In this document: positions 1 to 6,369 of the stretch, piece by piece
Layout of the letters: every line of letters starts with the position of its first letter
Numbering within the stretch: position 1 is the first letter of the stretch
NCBI GenBank assembly: GCA_947486505.1
Contig: CANKTT010000038.1
Location: 1-12,115, forward strand
Reading direction: 5' to 3'
DNA: 12,115 bases
Source of the DNA: Actinomycetota bacterium
Lineage (GTDB): Bacteria > Actinomycetota > Actinomycetes > S36-B12 > UBA5976
Position numbers and translations under genes: made by a program
The notes under the pieces: generated by a model
Databases searched by the model: none
What the model was told of the DNA's origin: nothing
Seen by the model: only the letters and a program-made list of their open reading frames with translations

Positions 1-405
1 AAACTTAAAGAAGCCTGCGAATTGGTGGTAATCGACTTTCCAAAAGCCAGTGACAAGGATTTTCCACTTGATGTTATCTCGGAGTGTGATCTGGTTTTAG
101 TAGTCACGACTGCGACAGTTAGAGGTTGTGCCACCACTAAACGCAGTATCGCTGGTTTAGCGGGTTATGCAAAAAACATAGAACTTGTAGTGAGAACCGT
201 TCCGGGTTCAAATCTTGAGCCGATTCAGATTGCAGAATTATTGAACACACCCCTTGCATCAGTGATCACCACAGACGCGCGAATTGTTGAGCAAATTGAG
301 CAAGGATTCGGAGTATCCGGAATAAACCTAGGAGGATTCACCAGGAATCTAAACTCGCTTGCCCAACGAATTTCATTCTTACAAGAACTCAAATCAGTTG
401 CTTAA
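1..405 (+). CDS. CpaE/Ssd-like MinD-family ATPase of the Tad pilus locus (5' truncated)
   Basis: Only the C-terminal 134 codons are in the window; the reading frame is already open at base 1, so the TTG at 22 is not a credible start. The visible part begins in the hydrophobic strand LVVIDFP, which resembles the switch strand of ParA/MinD-like ATPases, followed by a second strand (LVLVVTTATVRG) and a third (ELVVRTVPG), then an IVEQIEQGFG segment as in actinobacterial CpaE-like 'Ssd' proteins. The Walker A motif would lie upstream of the window. In this family the protein is thought to help localise or regulate the Tad secretion ATPase. It overlaps the downstream tadA frame, which supports co-translation. 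Assignment rests on weak sequence resemblance plus the strong context of a tadA-tadB-tadC operon directly downstream. Confidence 0.8.
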   Translation, partial: KLKEACELVVIDFPKASDKDFPLDVISECDLVLVVTTATVRGCATTKRSIAGLAGYAKNIELVVRTVPGSNLEPIQIAELLNTPLASVITTDARIVEQIEQGFGVSGINLGGFTRNLNSLAQRISFLQELKSVA

Positions 406-1498
406 CATCCTGGATCAAGTTCAAGCGGCTTGCCTAGAGGCAAAGGTGGAACCAACTGCCGATTCGGTTTCAAAGATTGTCCGCACTCTTTATCCAGCAA
501 CATCACAATCCGAACTGGTTGAGTTAGTCGACACAGTCCTATCATCAATTTTTGGGCTTGGGCCGCTAGAAGAATTACTACTTTTGCCAAATCTCACCGA
601 TATTTTGGTTAATCGATTTGATGATGTGTGGATAGATAGAGGTAATGGGCTAGAAAAAACTATGGTCAAGTTCAATTCAGAATTAGCAGCACAAGAGTTT
701 GCTAAACGAATCGCAATGCGAGGGCACCGCAGACTCGATGATGCTCAACCATTCGTAGATGTTCAAACTGAAGGTGGATTGCGATTTCATGCAATCCTTT
801 CGCCAATAGCTTCAGATGGTGTTGCGATATCGATTCGTACTCCGTCGCGGAAATTTTTGACACTTGAAGAAATGCTCGCTGCTGGAAACTTAACGGACGA
901 TACTTATCAGGCATTAAATTACATCGTTGATTCGCAGAAAAGTTTTGTAGTCAGTGGCGGCACTGGTAGCGGCAAAACTACATTGCTAGCTGCAATGCTG
1001 GCCAGAGTCCAGGCAAATCAACGAATCGTATTGATTGAAGATTCTGCTGAACTATCAATTCCTCATCCACATGTTTTGAGTGTTCAGGCCCGTCTCGCAA
1101 ATAGCGAGGGAGCCGGTGGTGTAACAATGACAGATTTAGTTAGACAAGCACTGCGAATGCGTCCAGATCGGATTGTGGTTGGGGAAGTGCGAGGCGCAGA
1201 GGTAAGTGATCTTCTGCTTGCACTAAACACTGGGCACAAAGGAAGCGCCACCACCATTCATGCGGACCATGCGGCGAGTGTGCCAACTCGGATCGAAGCC
1301 CTGGGTTTGCTTGCAGGTTTACCACGCGAGGCAATTCACGCCCAAATGTGTTCAGCTTTTGACATGGTGATTCAAATGAAGACTGCGCGAGATGGAATGC
1401 GCGGTGTCGCCGAGTTCGCGAAATTTGCCCGGATGTCAGATGGAACCGTAGTTACTCAGCCACTCGATGGTTTGAAAACATTTAATTTGGCTGCATGA
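359..1498 (+). CDS. tadA: TadA/CpaF-family type II/IV secretion ATPase
   Basis: This is the cytoplasmic hexameric ATPase that powers assembly of Flp/Tad pili. The 379-residue protein shows the complete motif set: Walker A GGTGSGKT at residues 200-207, an Asp box VLIEDSAEL at 224-232, Walker B RIVVGEVRGAE at 271-281, and a His box TGHKGSATTIHA at 291-302. The N-terminal domain (about 60-165) contains the GLGPLEELL and DILVNRFDDVWIDRG segments typical of actinobacterial TadA. The start is uncertain: TTG at 359 has an AGGAA about 11 nt upstream but overlaps the CpaE-like gene by 47 nt, while the in-frame TTG at 398 would overlap by only 8 nt. Its stop is shared in an ATGA overlap with the next gene. 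Length is normal for the family and no key residue is missing. Confidence 0.96.
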   Translation: MPNEFHSYKNSNQLLNILDQVQAACLEAKVEPTADSVSKIVRTLYPATSQSELVELVDTVLSSIFGLGPLEELLLLPNLTDILVNRFDDVWIDRGNGLEKTMVKFNSELAAQEFAKRIAMRGHRRLDDAQPFVDVQTEGGLRFHAILSPIASDGVAISIRTPSRKFLTLEEMLAAGNLTDDTYQALNYIVDSQKSFVVSGGTGSGKTTLLAAMLARVQANQRIVLIEDSAELSIPHPHVLSVQARLANSEGAGGVTMTDLVRQALRMRPDRIVVGEVRGAEVSDLLLALNTGHKGSATTIHADHAASVPTRIEALGLLAGLPREAIHAQMCSAFDMVIQMKTARDGMRGVAEFAKFARMSDGTVVTQPLDGLKTFNLAA

Positions 1499-2163
1499 AG
1501 CTCATCATCGCAATCACACTGTTTTCACTAGCTGCTGCACTATCTATAAAGCCCTTACCGAGAATTGTGTTCACTCCACGCTTGGTATTTCCGAAACCCT
1601 CGATTAGGCAAAAAAAGAATAGCAAGATGTCATTTGAAGAAGAACTTCAATTCGTATTCAATTTAAAGAGTCAACTTCATGGTGGCGTAAACCAGATTGA
1701 TGCACTCAGATTTGCAATCAGTCGGGCACCGGAAAATTTCCTTGTAAATGCAAGACTAGCGCTTTCATCACACGGCAATGTCTTGCGAGCGCTATACAAA
1801 GATTCTGCTGATAACCATTTTCCTGCACTAGCTAATTGCGCCAACTTATTGGACCTAAGTTCTAATTCCGGAAGCAGCATTAATGAGGGATTGAACCAGA
1901 TTTCTGCGTCTCTGATTGATCGAAGAAAGCAAGAACAATTAATTGCAACTGAGTTAGCAAGTACGAAGGCAACAGTATTTGTTCTGGCTGGGCTACCAAT
2001 AATGGGTGCTGCAATGGGATTGATTCTTGGTACAGATTCAATTTCCTGGCTATTTGGTACAGGGACAGGAAGGTTTTGTTTAGTTCTAGGAGCAGCACTT
2101 GAACTTGTTGGCTGGCTTTGGATAAAGCGATTGCTCGATCGCGCATTGGCAGATGTCACATGA
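1495..2163 (+). CDS. tadB: TadB-like inner-membrane pilus assembly protein (T2SSF family)
   Basis: The 222-residue protein is a type II secretion F-domain membrane protein that would form part of the platform on which TadA acts. It has an N-terminal hydrophobic helix (about 2-20), a helical cytoplasmic F domain (about 46-155, including FNLKSQLHGGVNQIDAL and LNQISASLIDRRKQEQL), then two C-terminal membrane segments (about 159-180 and 193-210). This topology is expected for short actinobacterial TadB proteins. The ATG at 1495 sits inside an ATGA overlap with the tadA stop, implying translational coupling, and the gene ends in TGA within a second ATGA overlap with tadC. Sequence conservation is low in this family, so the B versus C label relies on gene order (second after the ATPase comes TadB, then TadC). 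Confidence 0.88.
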   Translation: MKLIIAITLFSLAAALSIKPLPRIVFTPRLVFPKPSIRQKKNSKMSFEEELQFVFNLKSQLHGGVNQIDALRFAISRAPENFLVNARLALSSHGNVLRALYKDSADNHFPALANCANLLDLSSNSGSSINEGLNQISASLIDRRKQEQLIATELASTKATVFVLAGLPIMGAAMGLILGTDSISWLFGTGTGRFCLVLGAALELVGWLWIKRLLDRALADVT

Positions 2164-2738
2164 GGGTTTTGGCAGTTATATGTATGTGCATTTCCACTTA
2201 TCTATGGTTTCCTTTGCCACGACGAAAGTCATCAGAACCTCACGATGGGGCCGAAGCAGCAAATCCAAAAGTTGACGCCGTTCAGCTCAACTTAAAGCCA
2301 GCTTCTAGTTCTGAGATACTTCGCGCTTTAGAGATCATTCAGTTAGGTTTCGGTTCGGGCATGACCATGAGCGATGCTCTTGCGTACGCTCAGAAGCACT
2401 CACCGCGGGCAGCAGCACGAGAGCTTGATCAAGCATTGAATCAGTTTCGAATTGGCTACCCACTTGCGCGTGGGCTTGAAGACATAGCAATAGTGAATCC
2501 ACGTTGGCAATCAATATCAGACACTTTGATTACCTCGTTGAACACTGGTAATTCGATAGCCGATCAATTAAATGATGTTGCATTCATTCTTCAAAGTTCC
2601 ATTGATACTGAAAAGTTAAAGCGGATCAAGTCGGTAGCGGTCAAGAGCGTATTACCCTTAGGCATTTGTTTCTTGCCAGCGTTTATTCTGCTTGCCGTGA
2701 TACCGATAGTTGCTGGACTAATTGGGGGATTCATTTAG
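2160..2738 (+). CDS. tadC: TadC-like inner-membrane pilus assembly protein (T2SSF family)
   Basis: I choose the ATG at 2160, which lies in an ATGA overlap with the tadB stop, over the longer frame from TTG 2118; it gives 192 residues beginning with a clean hydrophobic helix (MRVLAVICMCISTYLWFPL). The middle of the protein (about residues 50-155) is an F domain with the segments ALEIIQLGFGSGMTMSDAL and SLNTGNSIADQLNDVAFIL, the usual helical hairpins of T2SSF proteins. It ends in a long hydrophobic stretch from about residue 160 to the C-terminus (SVLPLGICFLPAFILLAVIP then VAGLIGGF). With TadB it would form the membrane platform of the pilus machine. A 109-bp gap separates it from the pilin gene, the largest gap inside the operon. 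Confidence 0.88.
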   Translation: MRVLAVICMCISTYLWFPLPRRKSSEPHDGAEAANPKVDAVQLNLKPASSSEILRALEIIQLGFGSGMTMSDALAYAQKHSPRAAARELDQALNQFRIGYPLARGLEDIAIVNPRWQSISDTLITSLNTGNSIADQLNDVAFILQSSIDTEKLKRIKSVAVKSVLPLGICFLPAFILLAVIPIVAGLIGGFI

Positions 2739-2838
2739 TAATCCACATCCCAATGAATTAAACAATTCGATCGCGTGCCTTTCAAAATGAAACTTTCCTC
2801 AACAAACTTCAATAGCGCACTTGCGCATCACCAGAAAT

Positions 2839-2844
2839 GAGGAA
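2839..2844 (+). promoter_or_regulatory. Shine-Dalgarno site for the mini-pilin gene
   Basis: GAGGAA ends 3 nt before GTG 2848 (5 nt if GAGG is the pairing core). It is one of the best purine-rich sites in the operon and decides the GTG start over TTG 2821. A stronger site here than at the neighbouring genes would fit the need for excess pilin. Confidence 0.55.
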
Positions 2845-2847
2845 CAT

Positions 2848-3033
2848 GTGAAGTCAAGATTTATTGAGTGGCAAGTAAATGATGAAGGAATGACAACAGC
2901 GGAGTATGCAGTTGGAACGGTAGCTGCTGCCGGTCTTGGTGGACTTCTGATAAAGCTATTGACAAGTTCAGAAGTGCAAGATCTGATTTGGAAGATCGTT
3001 CAGCAGGCATTTAGCTTTCTTTTCTTCAGTTAA
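2848..3033 (+). CDS. DUF4244-type Flp-like mini-pilin
   Basis: This small protein (61 residues from GTG 2848) is the probable main pilin subunit. It carries the DUF4244 signature EGMTTAEYAVGT. Read as a type IV prepilin site, cleavage after Gly would put Met at +1, Glu at +5 and Tyr at +6, the Glu-Tyr pair characteristic of Flp pilins. A hydrophobic helix (AVGTVAAAGLGGLLIKLL) follows, then a short amphipathic tail ending in Phe-rich SFLFFS. I prefer GTG 2848 because GAGGAA (2839-2844) is positioned as a Shine-Dalgarno site; the frame can also be extended to TTG 2821. The gene lies between tadC and tadE as in other actinobacterial Tad loci. No prepilin peptidase gene is visible here, so one must be encoded elsewhere. 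Confidence 0.87.
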   Translation: MKSRFIEWQVNDEGMTTAEYAVGTVAAAGLGGLLIKLLTSSEVQDLIWKIVQQAFSFLFFS

Positions 3034-3035
3034 CT

Positions 3036-3437
3036 ATGAGTTGTGAACAAGGCGTTGGACTAGATGAGGGCAAACACCTAGTCCAACGCACTCACGGATT
3101 TGCAATAGCTGAGTTTGCGATGGCGATCCCAGCACTTTTGATTATTGTTGCGCTATCAATTTCGCTAATTGGCTTAAGTGCCACACAAATTCAATTGGAA
3201 AGTGCCGCCGCCCTCGGCGCTCGAATCATTGGGCGTGGCGACCCGATTCCTGATTCATTTCGCAACTCACTTCCCAAAGGTACCGAAATCACTGTCAAGC
3301 CTGAGAGCGAAGTTGTCGAAGTCACACTAGAAACAACCAGGAACATTGGCGGCATACTGATTCCGTATCGCATCGAACTAACAGCAAGCGCACGCGCTCG
3401 ACTTGAGCCGGCACTTGAAGAATTCGTCGAGCCATGA
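3036..3437 (+). CDS. tadE: TadE-like pseudopilin
   Basis: The 133-residue protein is a minor pilin-like protein of the Tad system. It has a 20-residue N-terminal extension, a prepilin-type site HGFAIAEF (Gly21, Glu at +5 = Glu26), and a single membrane helix (about 27-48, AMAIPALLIIVALSISLIGL). A periplasm-side domain follows (about 50-133) with beta-rich segments such as TEITVKPESEVVEVTLETTR. This matches the TadE-like family and its position between pilin and TadG-like gene. ATG 3036 lies 2 nt after the pilin stop and lacks a visible Shine-Dalgarno site, so translation probably depends on ribosomes ending the pilin gene. Codons 6-18 contain a perfect 12-bp inverted repeat, listed separately. 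It ends in an ATGA overlap with the next gene. Confidence 0.85.
   Translation: MSCEQGVGLDEGKHLVQRTHGFAIAEFAMAIPALLIIVALSISLIGLSATQIQLESAAALGARIIGRGDPIPDSFRNSLPKGTEITVKPESEVVEVTLETTRNIGGILIPYRIELTASARARLEPALEEFVEP
3052..3089 (+). repeat. Perfect 12-bp inverted repeat (RNA hairpin) at the start of tadE
   Basis: GCGTTGGACTAG (3052-3063) and its exact reverse complement CTAGTCCAACGC (3078-3089) enclose a 14-nt loop containing GAGGGC. The hairpin falls inside the tadE reading frame, 19 nt after the pilin stop codon. No U-tract follows, so it does not look like an intrinsic terminator. An mRNA-stability or processing element that sets pilin against pseudopilin levels is a reasonable guess. Confidence 0.75.
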
Positions 3438-3835
3438 TTCGTCGAGCAATATTTCGGCTTGAAAGAAGCGAATCAGGGCAGATTACAATTTTGGTCTTGG
3501 CAATCTCACTAGCTTTGCTAGCCGGGACATGTTCATTAGGCGCTCTCTCGCAGGTAATGGTTGCGCAACAGCGACTTAATGCAAAAGCAGAGTCGACTGC
3601 ATTGGCAGGTGCGCAAGAACTTGAATTCAATCAAACGCAGGCTTGCGACGTCGCAAAAGAATTCAGCGCTAAGAATTTCGGATTGAATGCGGAATGCATT
3701 TTGCTAACCGGCAGCATCAACATTCGGCTTCTGGAGTCAAATCCAAATCGATTTTTAAGCAAACTCCTACCCAATATTCATGCAACTTCGAGAGCAGGGA
3801 TTGCCACACAAGGTTTACTCGATAGCGTAGATTAG
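3434..3835 (+). CDS. TadG/TadE-like pilus-locus protein (Rv3654c/TIGR03816-like)
   Basis: The 133-residue protein has a short basic N-terminus (MIRRAIFRLER), the conserved ESGQITIL entry into a single membrane helix (about 17-38), then an extracytoplasmic helix-rich region with VAQQRLNAKAESTALAGA, which is the hallmark of the short TadG/TadE-like proteins of actinobacterial Tad loci (the family named 'helicase/secretion neighborhood TadE-like protein'). Cys71 and Cys88 could form a disulfide. The ATG at 3434 overlaps the tadE stop (ATGA). It is the last pilus gene of the operon, and the STAS gene begins only 9-24 nt downstream. The exact role of this family is not established; a minor pilin or assembly role is inferred from context. 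Confidence 0.82.
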   Translation: MIRRAIFRLERSESGQITILVLAISLALLAGTCSLGALSQVMVAQQRLNAKAESTALAGAQELEFNQTQACDVAKEFSAKNFGLNAECILLTGSINIRLLESNPNRFLSKLLPNIHATSRAGIATQGLLDSVD

Positions 3836-3844
3836 AGGTAGTTT

Positions 3845-4180
3845 GTGAAAGGATTGATCATGCAAATCGCAGCGACCCCAGGCTCTGACCGTTACATAGT
3901 TGCGGTTTCTGGCGAAGTAGATTTAGCAACTTCACCTGAGCTTGATATTGCAATCATTTCAGCTCTCGAGTCTGGAACTGAATCCGTTGTTGTTGATTTA
4001 TCTGATGTCTCATTTATGGACTCCTCAGGATTAGGTGTAATTGTTCGAGGACTTAAGCGCTGCAGGGAAGCAGATAAAGAGTTAGACCTCGTTATTACAA
4101 ATGAGCGGGTACTTAAGGTCTTTGGCATTACTGGCCTTGATCAGGTAATACCAATACACGCTTCGATTGAAGACATCTAG
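3845..4180 (+). CDS. STAS-domain anti-anti-sigma factor, BldG-like
   Basis: This is a single-domain anti-sigma factor antagonist of the SpoIIAA/RsbV/BldG family, which releases a sigma factor by binding its anti-sigma partner when unphosphorylated. The 111-residue protein contains the phosphorylation motif FMDSSGLGVIV, with Ser60 (first Ser after Asp59) matching the regulated serine of SpoIIAA. The segments GLKRCREADKEL, NERVLKVFGITGLDQV and PIHASIED recall Streptomyces BldG closely (comparison from memory). Two starts are plausible: GTG 3845 with AGAGG 6 nt upstream, and ATG 3860 with AAGGA 6 nt upstream; the latter gives a length closer to BldG. It probably shares the pilus operon transcript. 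No anti-sigma kinase gene is next to it, so its partner must be elsewhere. Confidence 0.93.
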   Translation: MKGLIMQIAATPGSDRYIVAVSGEVDLATSPELDIAIISALESGTESVVVDLSDVSFMDSSGLGVIVRGLKRCREADKELDLVITNERVLKVFGITGLDQVIPIHASIEDI

Positions 4181-4201
4181 GTTCCCAATAATCTGCGATT
4201 T

Positions 4202-4228
4202 TTGCGCACCCTGCAATTGGGCTAGACT
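4202..4228 (+). promoter_or_regulatory. Possible tRNA-Arg promoter
   Basis: TAGACT (4223-4228) fits the actinobacterial TANNNT -10 consensus and lies 24 nt before the tRNA, with TTGCGC (4202-4207) a poorly spaced -35 candidate (15 nt). The -35 match is weak, so the tRNA might instead be read from the upstream operon. Confidence 0.35.
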
Positions 4229-4251
4229 GGCGGAGCGCATTTAGGTGCGCA
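4203..4251. repeat. 8-bp inverted repeat bracketing the tRNA leader
   Basis: TGCGCACC (4203-4210) and GGTGCGCA (4244-4251) are exact reverse complements separated by 33 nt that include the candidate -10 box. The right arm ends 1 nt before the mature tRNA. The right arm can alternatively pair locally (GCGCA 4235-4239 with TGCGC 4246-4250), so two leader folds compete. Chance occurrence in a GC-rich leader is possible. Confidence 0.35.
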
Positions 4252-4252
4252 C

Positions 4253-4328
4253 GCGCTCGTAGCTCAACGGATAGAGCATTTGACTACGGATCAAAAGGTT
4301 AGGGGTTCGAATCCCTTCGAGCGCGCCA
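4253..4328 (+). tRNA. tRNA-Arg(ACG)
   Basis: A complete 76-nt cloverleaf is present with encoded CCA (4326-4328). Acceptor stem GCGCTCG (4253-4259) pairs fully with CGAGCGC (4318-4324), and the discriminator is G. The D stem is GCTC/GAGC, the anticodon stem TTTGA/TCAAA, and the loop CTACGGA gives anticodon ACG, normally deaminated to ICG and reading CGU, CGC and CGA. The T stem AGGGG/CCCTT (one G-U pair) closes the TTCGAAT loop. It lies between the pilus/STAS operon and a convergent DUF2207 gene. No mobile-element remnant or attachment-site repeat of its 3' end is seen in the window. Confidence 0.98.
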
Positions 4329-4354
4329 GGCAAATCAAAAGGACAGACACACGC

Positions 4355-6121
4355 TTACCAACTTCTGCCACCTCCACCTCCACCTCCACTACTAGAACTT
4401 CCTCCATCTGATCCGCTGCCGGAAGAAGTCGGAGATGTCATTGCAGAAGAGAGGGCTTCGTGGCTTTGTTGAATTGAACTTTGCAAACTAGCAATCGAAC
4501 TAACGTATATTCCTGATGCGGCTATGTCGTCCAAGGTAAGGTCAACAAAATTTGCTAACCAGGAATCTTCCAACTCAAAAATGATTGCTAATGGCAGTAG
4601 CGTGGCAAAAATATTTCCAGGAGTTAATCCAGATTCTTGCGCGAATTTCCTGCGAAGTGCGCCGGAATCAGTATCCATAGCTTTTCTAAATCCAAGTACG
4701 TGAGATAGAAACTCCGCAGATTTTGGTGTTTCAATCCGTGGAATCTTAATCAATGCAATAACGAACCCGATAAATACTGCTAGTGAAATTGGAAATGCTA
4801 AACCGAAAATCTCTGGGATTCCCAGTGTGCTAGTGCTAATCAGAATAAGAATTATGCTGAGTACCAATCCAATAATGGAGGAGAGGCGGGAGCGAGAGCC
4901 AGTTTGATTTCGAATCCCAGACTCTTCTGCAAGGTTCACTAAATTCTCCGAAATGGATTGAGTTACCCCAGCAATATCTGCATCGTAACCTTCGATCGTG
5001 GTCTCAGTAGTAGCTTTAAACAACGTGTTTAGCAAGTCTTTTTCGAAGCTTTTTACGTTGGAGATATTGTCCTTTTTTCGAACAACTAGGTTTTTATCAT
5101 CATTTATTTGAATGTCAATAACCCCTCGGGCAGCCAGATCAACCAAAGTAGCGGTCACAGCCCGAGAGTCCACTTGGCCTTTCCAAGCTGCAGATATTTC
5201 AGCCACATGACCAGCAGGTGGATCGAATTGCAGAACTTCGTAGACTTTGCTGGTCTTAATTCGACTTAGGCGTCTGCGCAAATAGAACATAATTCCAACA
5301 AGGATTGCTACTCCGAGGATGCTGCCGAGAAGCAGATACGGCTTTACCGCTGCAACCCACTTGCTTGAGAATGCTTCGATCGGCCCTTCATCAATTGTTT
5401 GAGATATTTCTACATCAAACATGGACGCACTCACCTGCATTGAGATCGTCATCGCCTCACCTGGTTGCAGCGCTCGATTTGATGCCCAGGCTCGTCGCGA
5501 GCTGAGTGACAAGCATTGCGAGTTACTGCCTGGAGTTCCGAGGGTGCAGTTCTCAGCTAAAACTAATGAGCCACCTGTTGAAGGTAAATTCAAGTTGACA
5601 ATCACTTGCTCGATTGGAATTTGCCACTGATCGCCAATAACATCCCAGTAGAAACTTATGTCTCCTGCTTTTAGCATTGGGTTGTTTGTGATGTCTTTTT
5701 CGCTGAGTGGAAAGAGCGCACCAGTTACGATGTAATGAATTTTGTAGGTGTGAACTCCAGTGACAAATACATTTGGGTCACCAATGATTAATGACTTCCA
5801 ATATCCATCCTGATTTTCCGAATACATTTCGGGTGTGCCGTCCCGGGTCACCGAGTTAACTTCAACTGGATGCACCCAGTAATCACCCGAATCAAGTTTG
5901 TCTCTGACCGGTATTTCACGGAAGATTCCGTGTTTCTCAAAGTTGCCAAAGTCGTATGTGATCGTTTCAACAAATTGCACATCACCGTCTGCACTTATAT
6001 CCACATCTATTGTGAACTCGTCAATCCGCTCAATGTCTTGCGCGTGCGAAACCGAACTTTGACCAGCAAGAACTATAAGTGTTGTCAGTGTTGAAACAAG
6101 AATGCGACTAATAAACCTCAT
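4355..6121 (-). CDS. DUF2207 domain membrane protein with Gly/Ser-rich tail
   Basis: The 588-residue protein has a signal peptide (1-27, ending SHA before QD), an extracytoplasmic DUF2207 domain (about 30-235, with YDFGNFEKHGIFREIP near its start and DISFYWDVIGDQWQIPIE in the middle), a membrane helix (about 261-281), and a cytoplasmic winged-helix-like region (about 300-345, PPAGHVAEISAAW... TLVDLAARGVIDI). A pair of membrane helices (about 412-432 and 438-458) follows, then a soluble segment (470-560) and a Gly/Ser tail ending GGGGGGGRSW, which is typical of the family. The biochemical function is unknown. The ATG at 6121 has TAACTT (6133-6128) 6 nt upstream, so it may be leaderless. It converges on the tRNA gene 26 bp away with no visible terminator between them. 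Confidence 0.9.
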   Translation of the reverse strand: MRFISRILVSTLTTLIVLAGQSSVSHAQDIERIDEFTIDVDISADGDVQFVETITYDFGNFEKHGIFREIPVRDKLDSGDYWVHPVEVNSVTRDGTPEMYSENQDGYWKSLIIGDPNVFVTGVHTYKIHYIVTGALFPLSEKDITNNPMLKAGDISFYWDVIGDQWQIPIEQVIVNLNLPSTGGSLVLAENCTLGTPGSNSQCLSLSSRRAWASNRALQPGEAMTISMQVSASMFDVEISQTIDEGPIEAFSSKWVAAVKPYLLLGSILGVAILVGIMFYLRRRLSRIKTSKVYEVLQFDPPAGHVAEISAAWKGQVDSRAVTATLVDLAARGVIDIQINDDKNLVVRKKDNISNVKSFEKDLLNTLFKATTETTIEGYDADIAGVTQSISENLVNLAEESGIRNQTGSRSRLSSIIGLVLSIILILISTSTLGIPEIFGLAFPISLAVFIGFVIALIKIPRIETPKSAEFLSHVLGFRKAMDTDSGALRRKFAQESGLTPGNIFATLLPLAIIFELEDSWLANFVDLTLDDIAASGIYVSSIASLQSSIQQSHEALSSAMTSPTSSGSGSDGGSSSSGGGGGGGRSW

Positions 6122-6127
6122 GTGTTC

Positions 6128-6133
6128 AAGTTA
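6128..6133 (-). promoter_or_regulatory. Candidate -10 box for a leaderless DUF2207 transcript
   Basis: Read on the minus strand, TAACTT lies 6 nt before the ATG at 6121, matching the TANNNT spacing of leaderless actinobacterial genes. There is no well-placed Shine-Dalgarno site (the nearest AGGAA is about 12 nt upstream). No convincing -35 was seen. Confidence 0.35.
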
Positions 6134-6182
6134 TTCCTATAATCGAACAGGAACAACGCAATGAGATCTATTCTTTGATTTG

Positions 6183-6195
6183 GGATTCTGAATCC
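6183..6195. promoter_or_regulatory. 13-bp palindrome in divergent promoter region (candidate operator)
   Basis: GGATTC (6183-6188), a single T, then GAATCC (6190-6195) form an exact palindrome in the 244-bp region between the divergent DUF2207 and BspA-like genes. Its location suits a shared operator, but no regulator is identifiable. A second small inverted repeat, GGAAAA-TCGG-TTTTCC (6271-6286), is also present. No coding sequence was found in 6122-6351. Confidence 0.3.
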
Positions 6196-6338
6196 ACCAT
6201 CGCGGTTTGAATCTCGCTTCCTAAAAATAATGGCGGATCAAAGGTAACGGGTAGTCAGGTCTTCGCTGGCGGAAAATCGGTTTTCCATAGATAAGATCTT
6301 CGTTTAAATCGCACACGCCTGCTGCCCGCTTCCCATGG

Positions 6339-6344
6339 TAGCGT
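6339..6344 (+). promoter_or_regulatory. Candidate -10 box for the small BspA-like gene
   Basis: TAGCGT fits TANNNT and is 7 nt before ATG 6352, the start of a 5-codon mini-ORF. Transcription from here would begin at or next to that ATG and read into the BspA-like gene at 6366. No matching -35 hexamer is evident. Confidence 0.35.
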
Positions 6345-6351
6345 TCAGGAC

Positions 6352-6369
6352 ATGAAGTACTTGGCATGA
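6352..6369 (+). other. Five-codon mini-ORF (MKYLA) overlapping the BspA-like start
   Basis: ATG 6352 begins a frame encoding M-K-Y-L-A and ending in TGA at 6367-6369. That stop overlaps the BspA-like start as ATGA (6366-6369), the same coupling geometry as in the pilus operon. The BspA-like ATG has no Shine-Dalgarno site of its own, so a leaderless mini-ORF could deliver ribosomes to it. Chance is possible for so short a frame. Confidence 0.3.

Noticed and set aside
2118..2159. Longer tadC start at TTG 2118
   Set aside because: It adds a basic, poorly hydrophobic extension and a 46-nt overlap, while ATG 2160 sits in an ATGA overlap and begins directly with a membrane helix.
4329..4354. Terminator between the tRNA and the DUF2207 gene
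   Set aside because: No stem-loop with a T-tract is visible on either strand in this 26-bp gap.
4253..4354. tRNA as an integration site for a mobile element
   Set aside because: No integrase, no direct repeat of the tRNA 3' end and no compositional break were seen in the window.
5305..6094. Plus-strand open frames inside the DUF2207 gene
   Set aside because: They lie wholly antisense to a gene with clear signal peptide, membrane segments and domain motifs, and encode no recognisable protein features.
6138..6143. TATAAT on the plus strand as a promoter for the BspA-like gene
   Set aside because: No -35 hexamer is found at a suitable distance and it is more than 200 bp from the gene; a closer -10 candidate exists at 6339.
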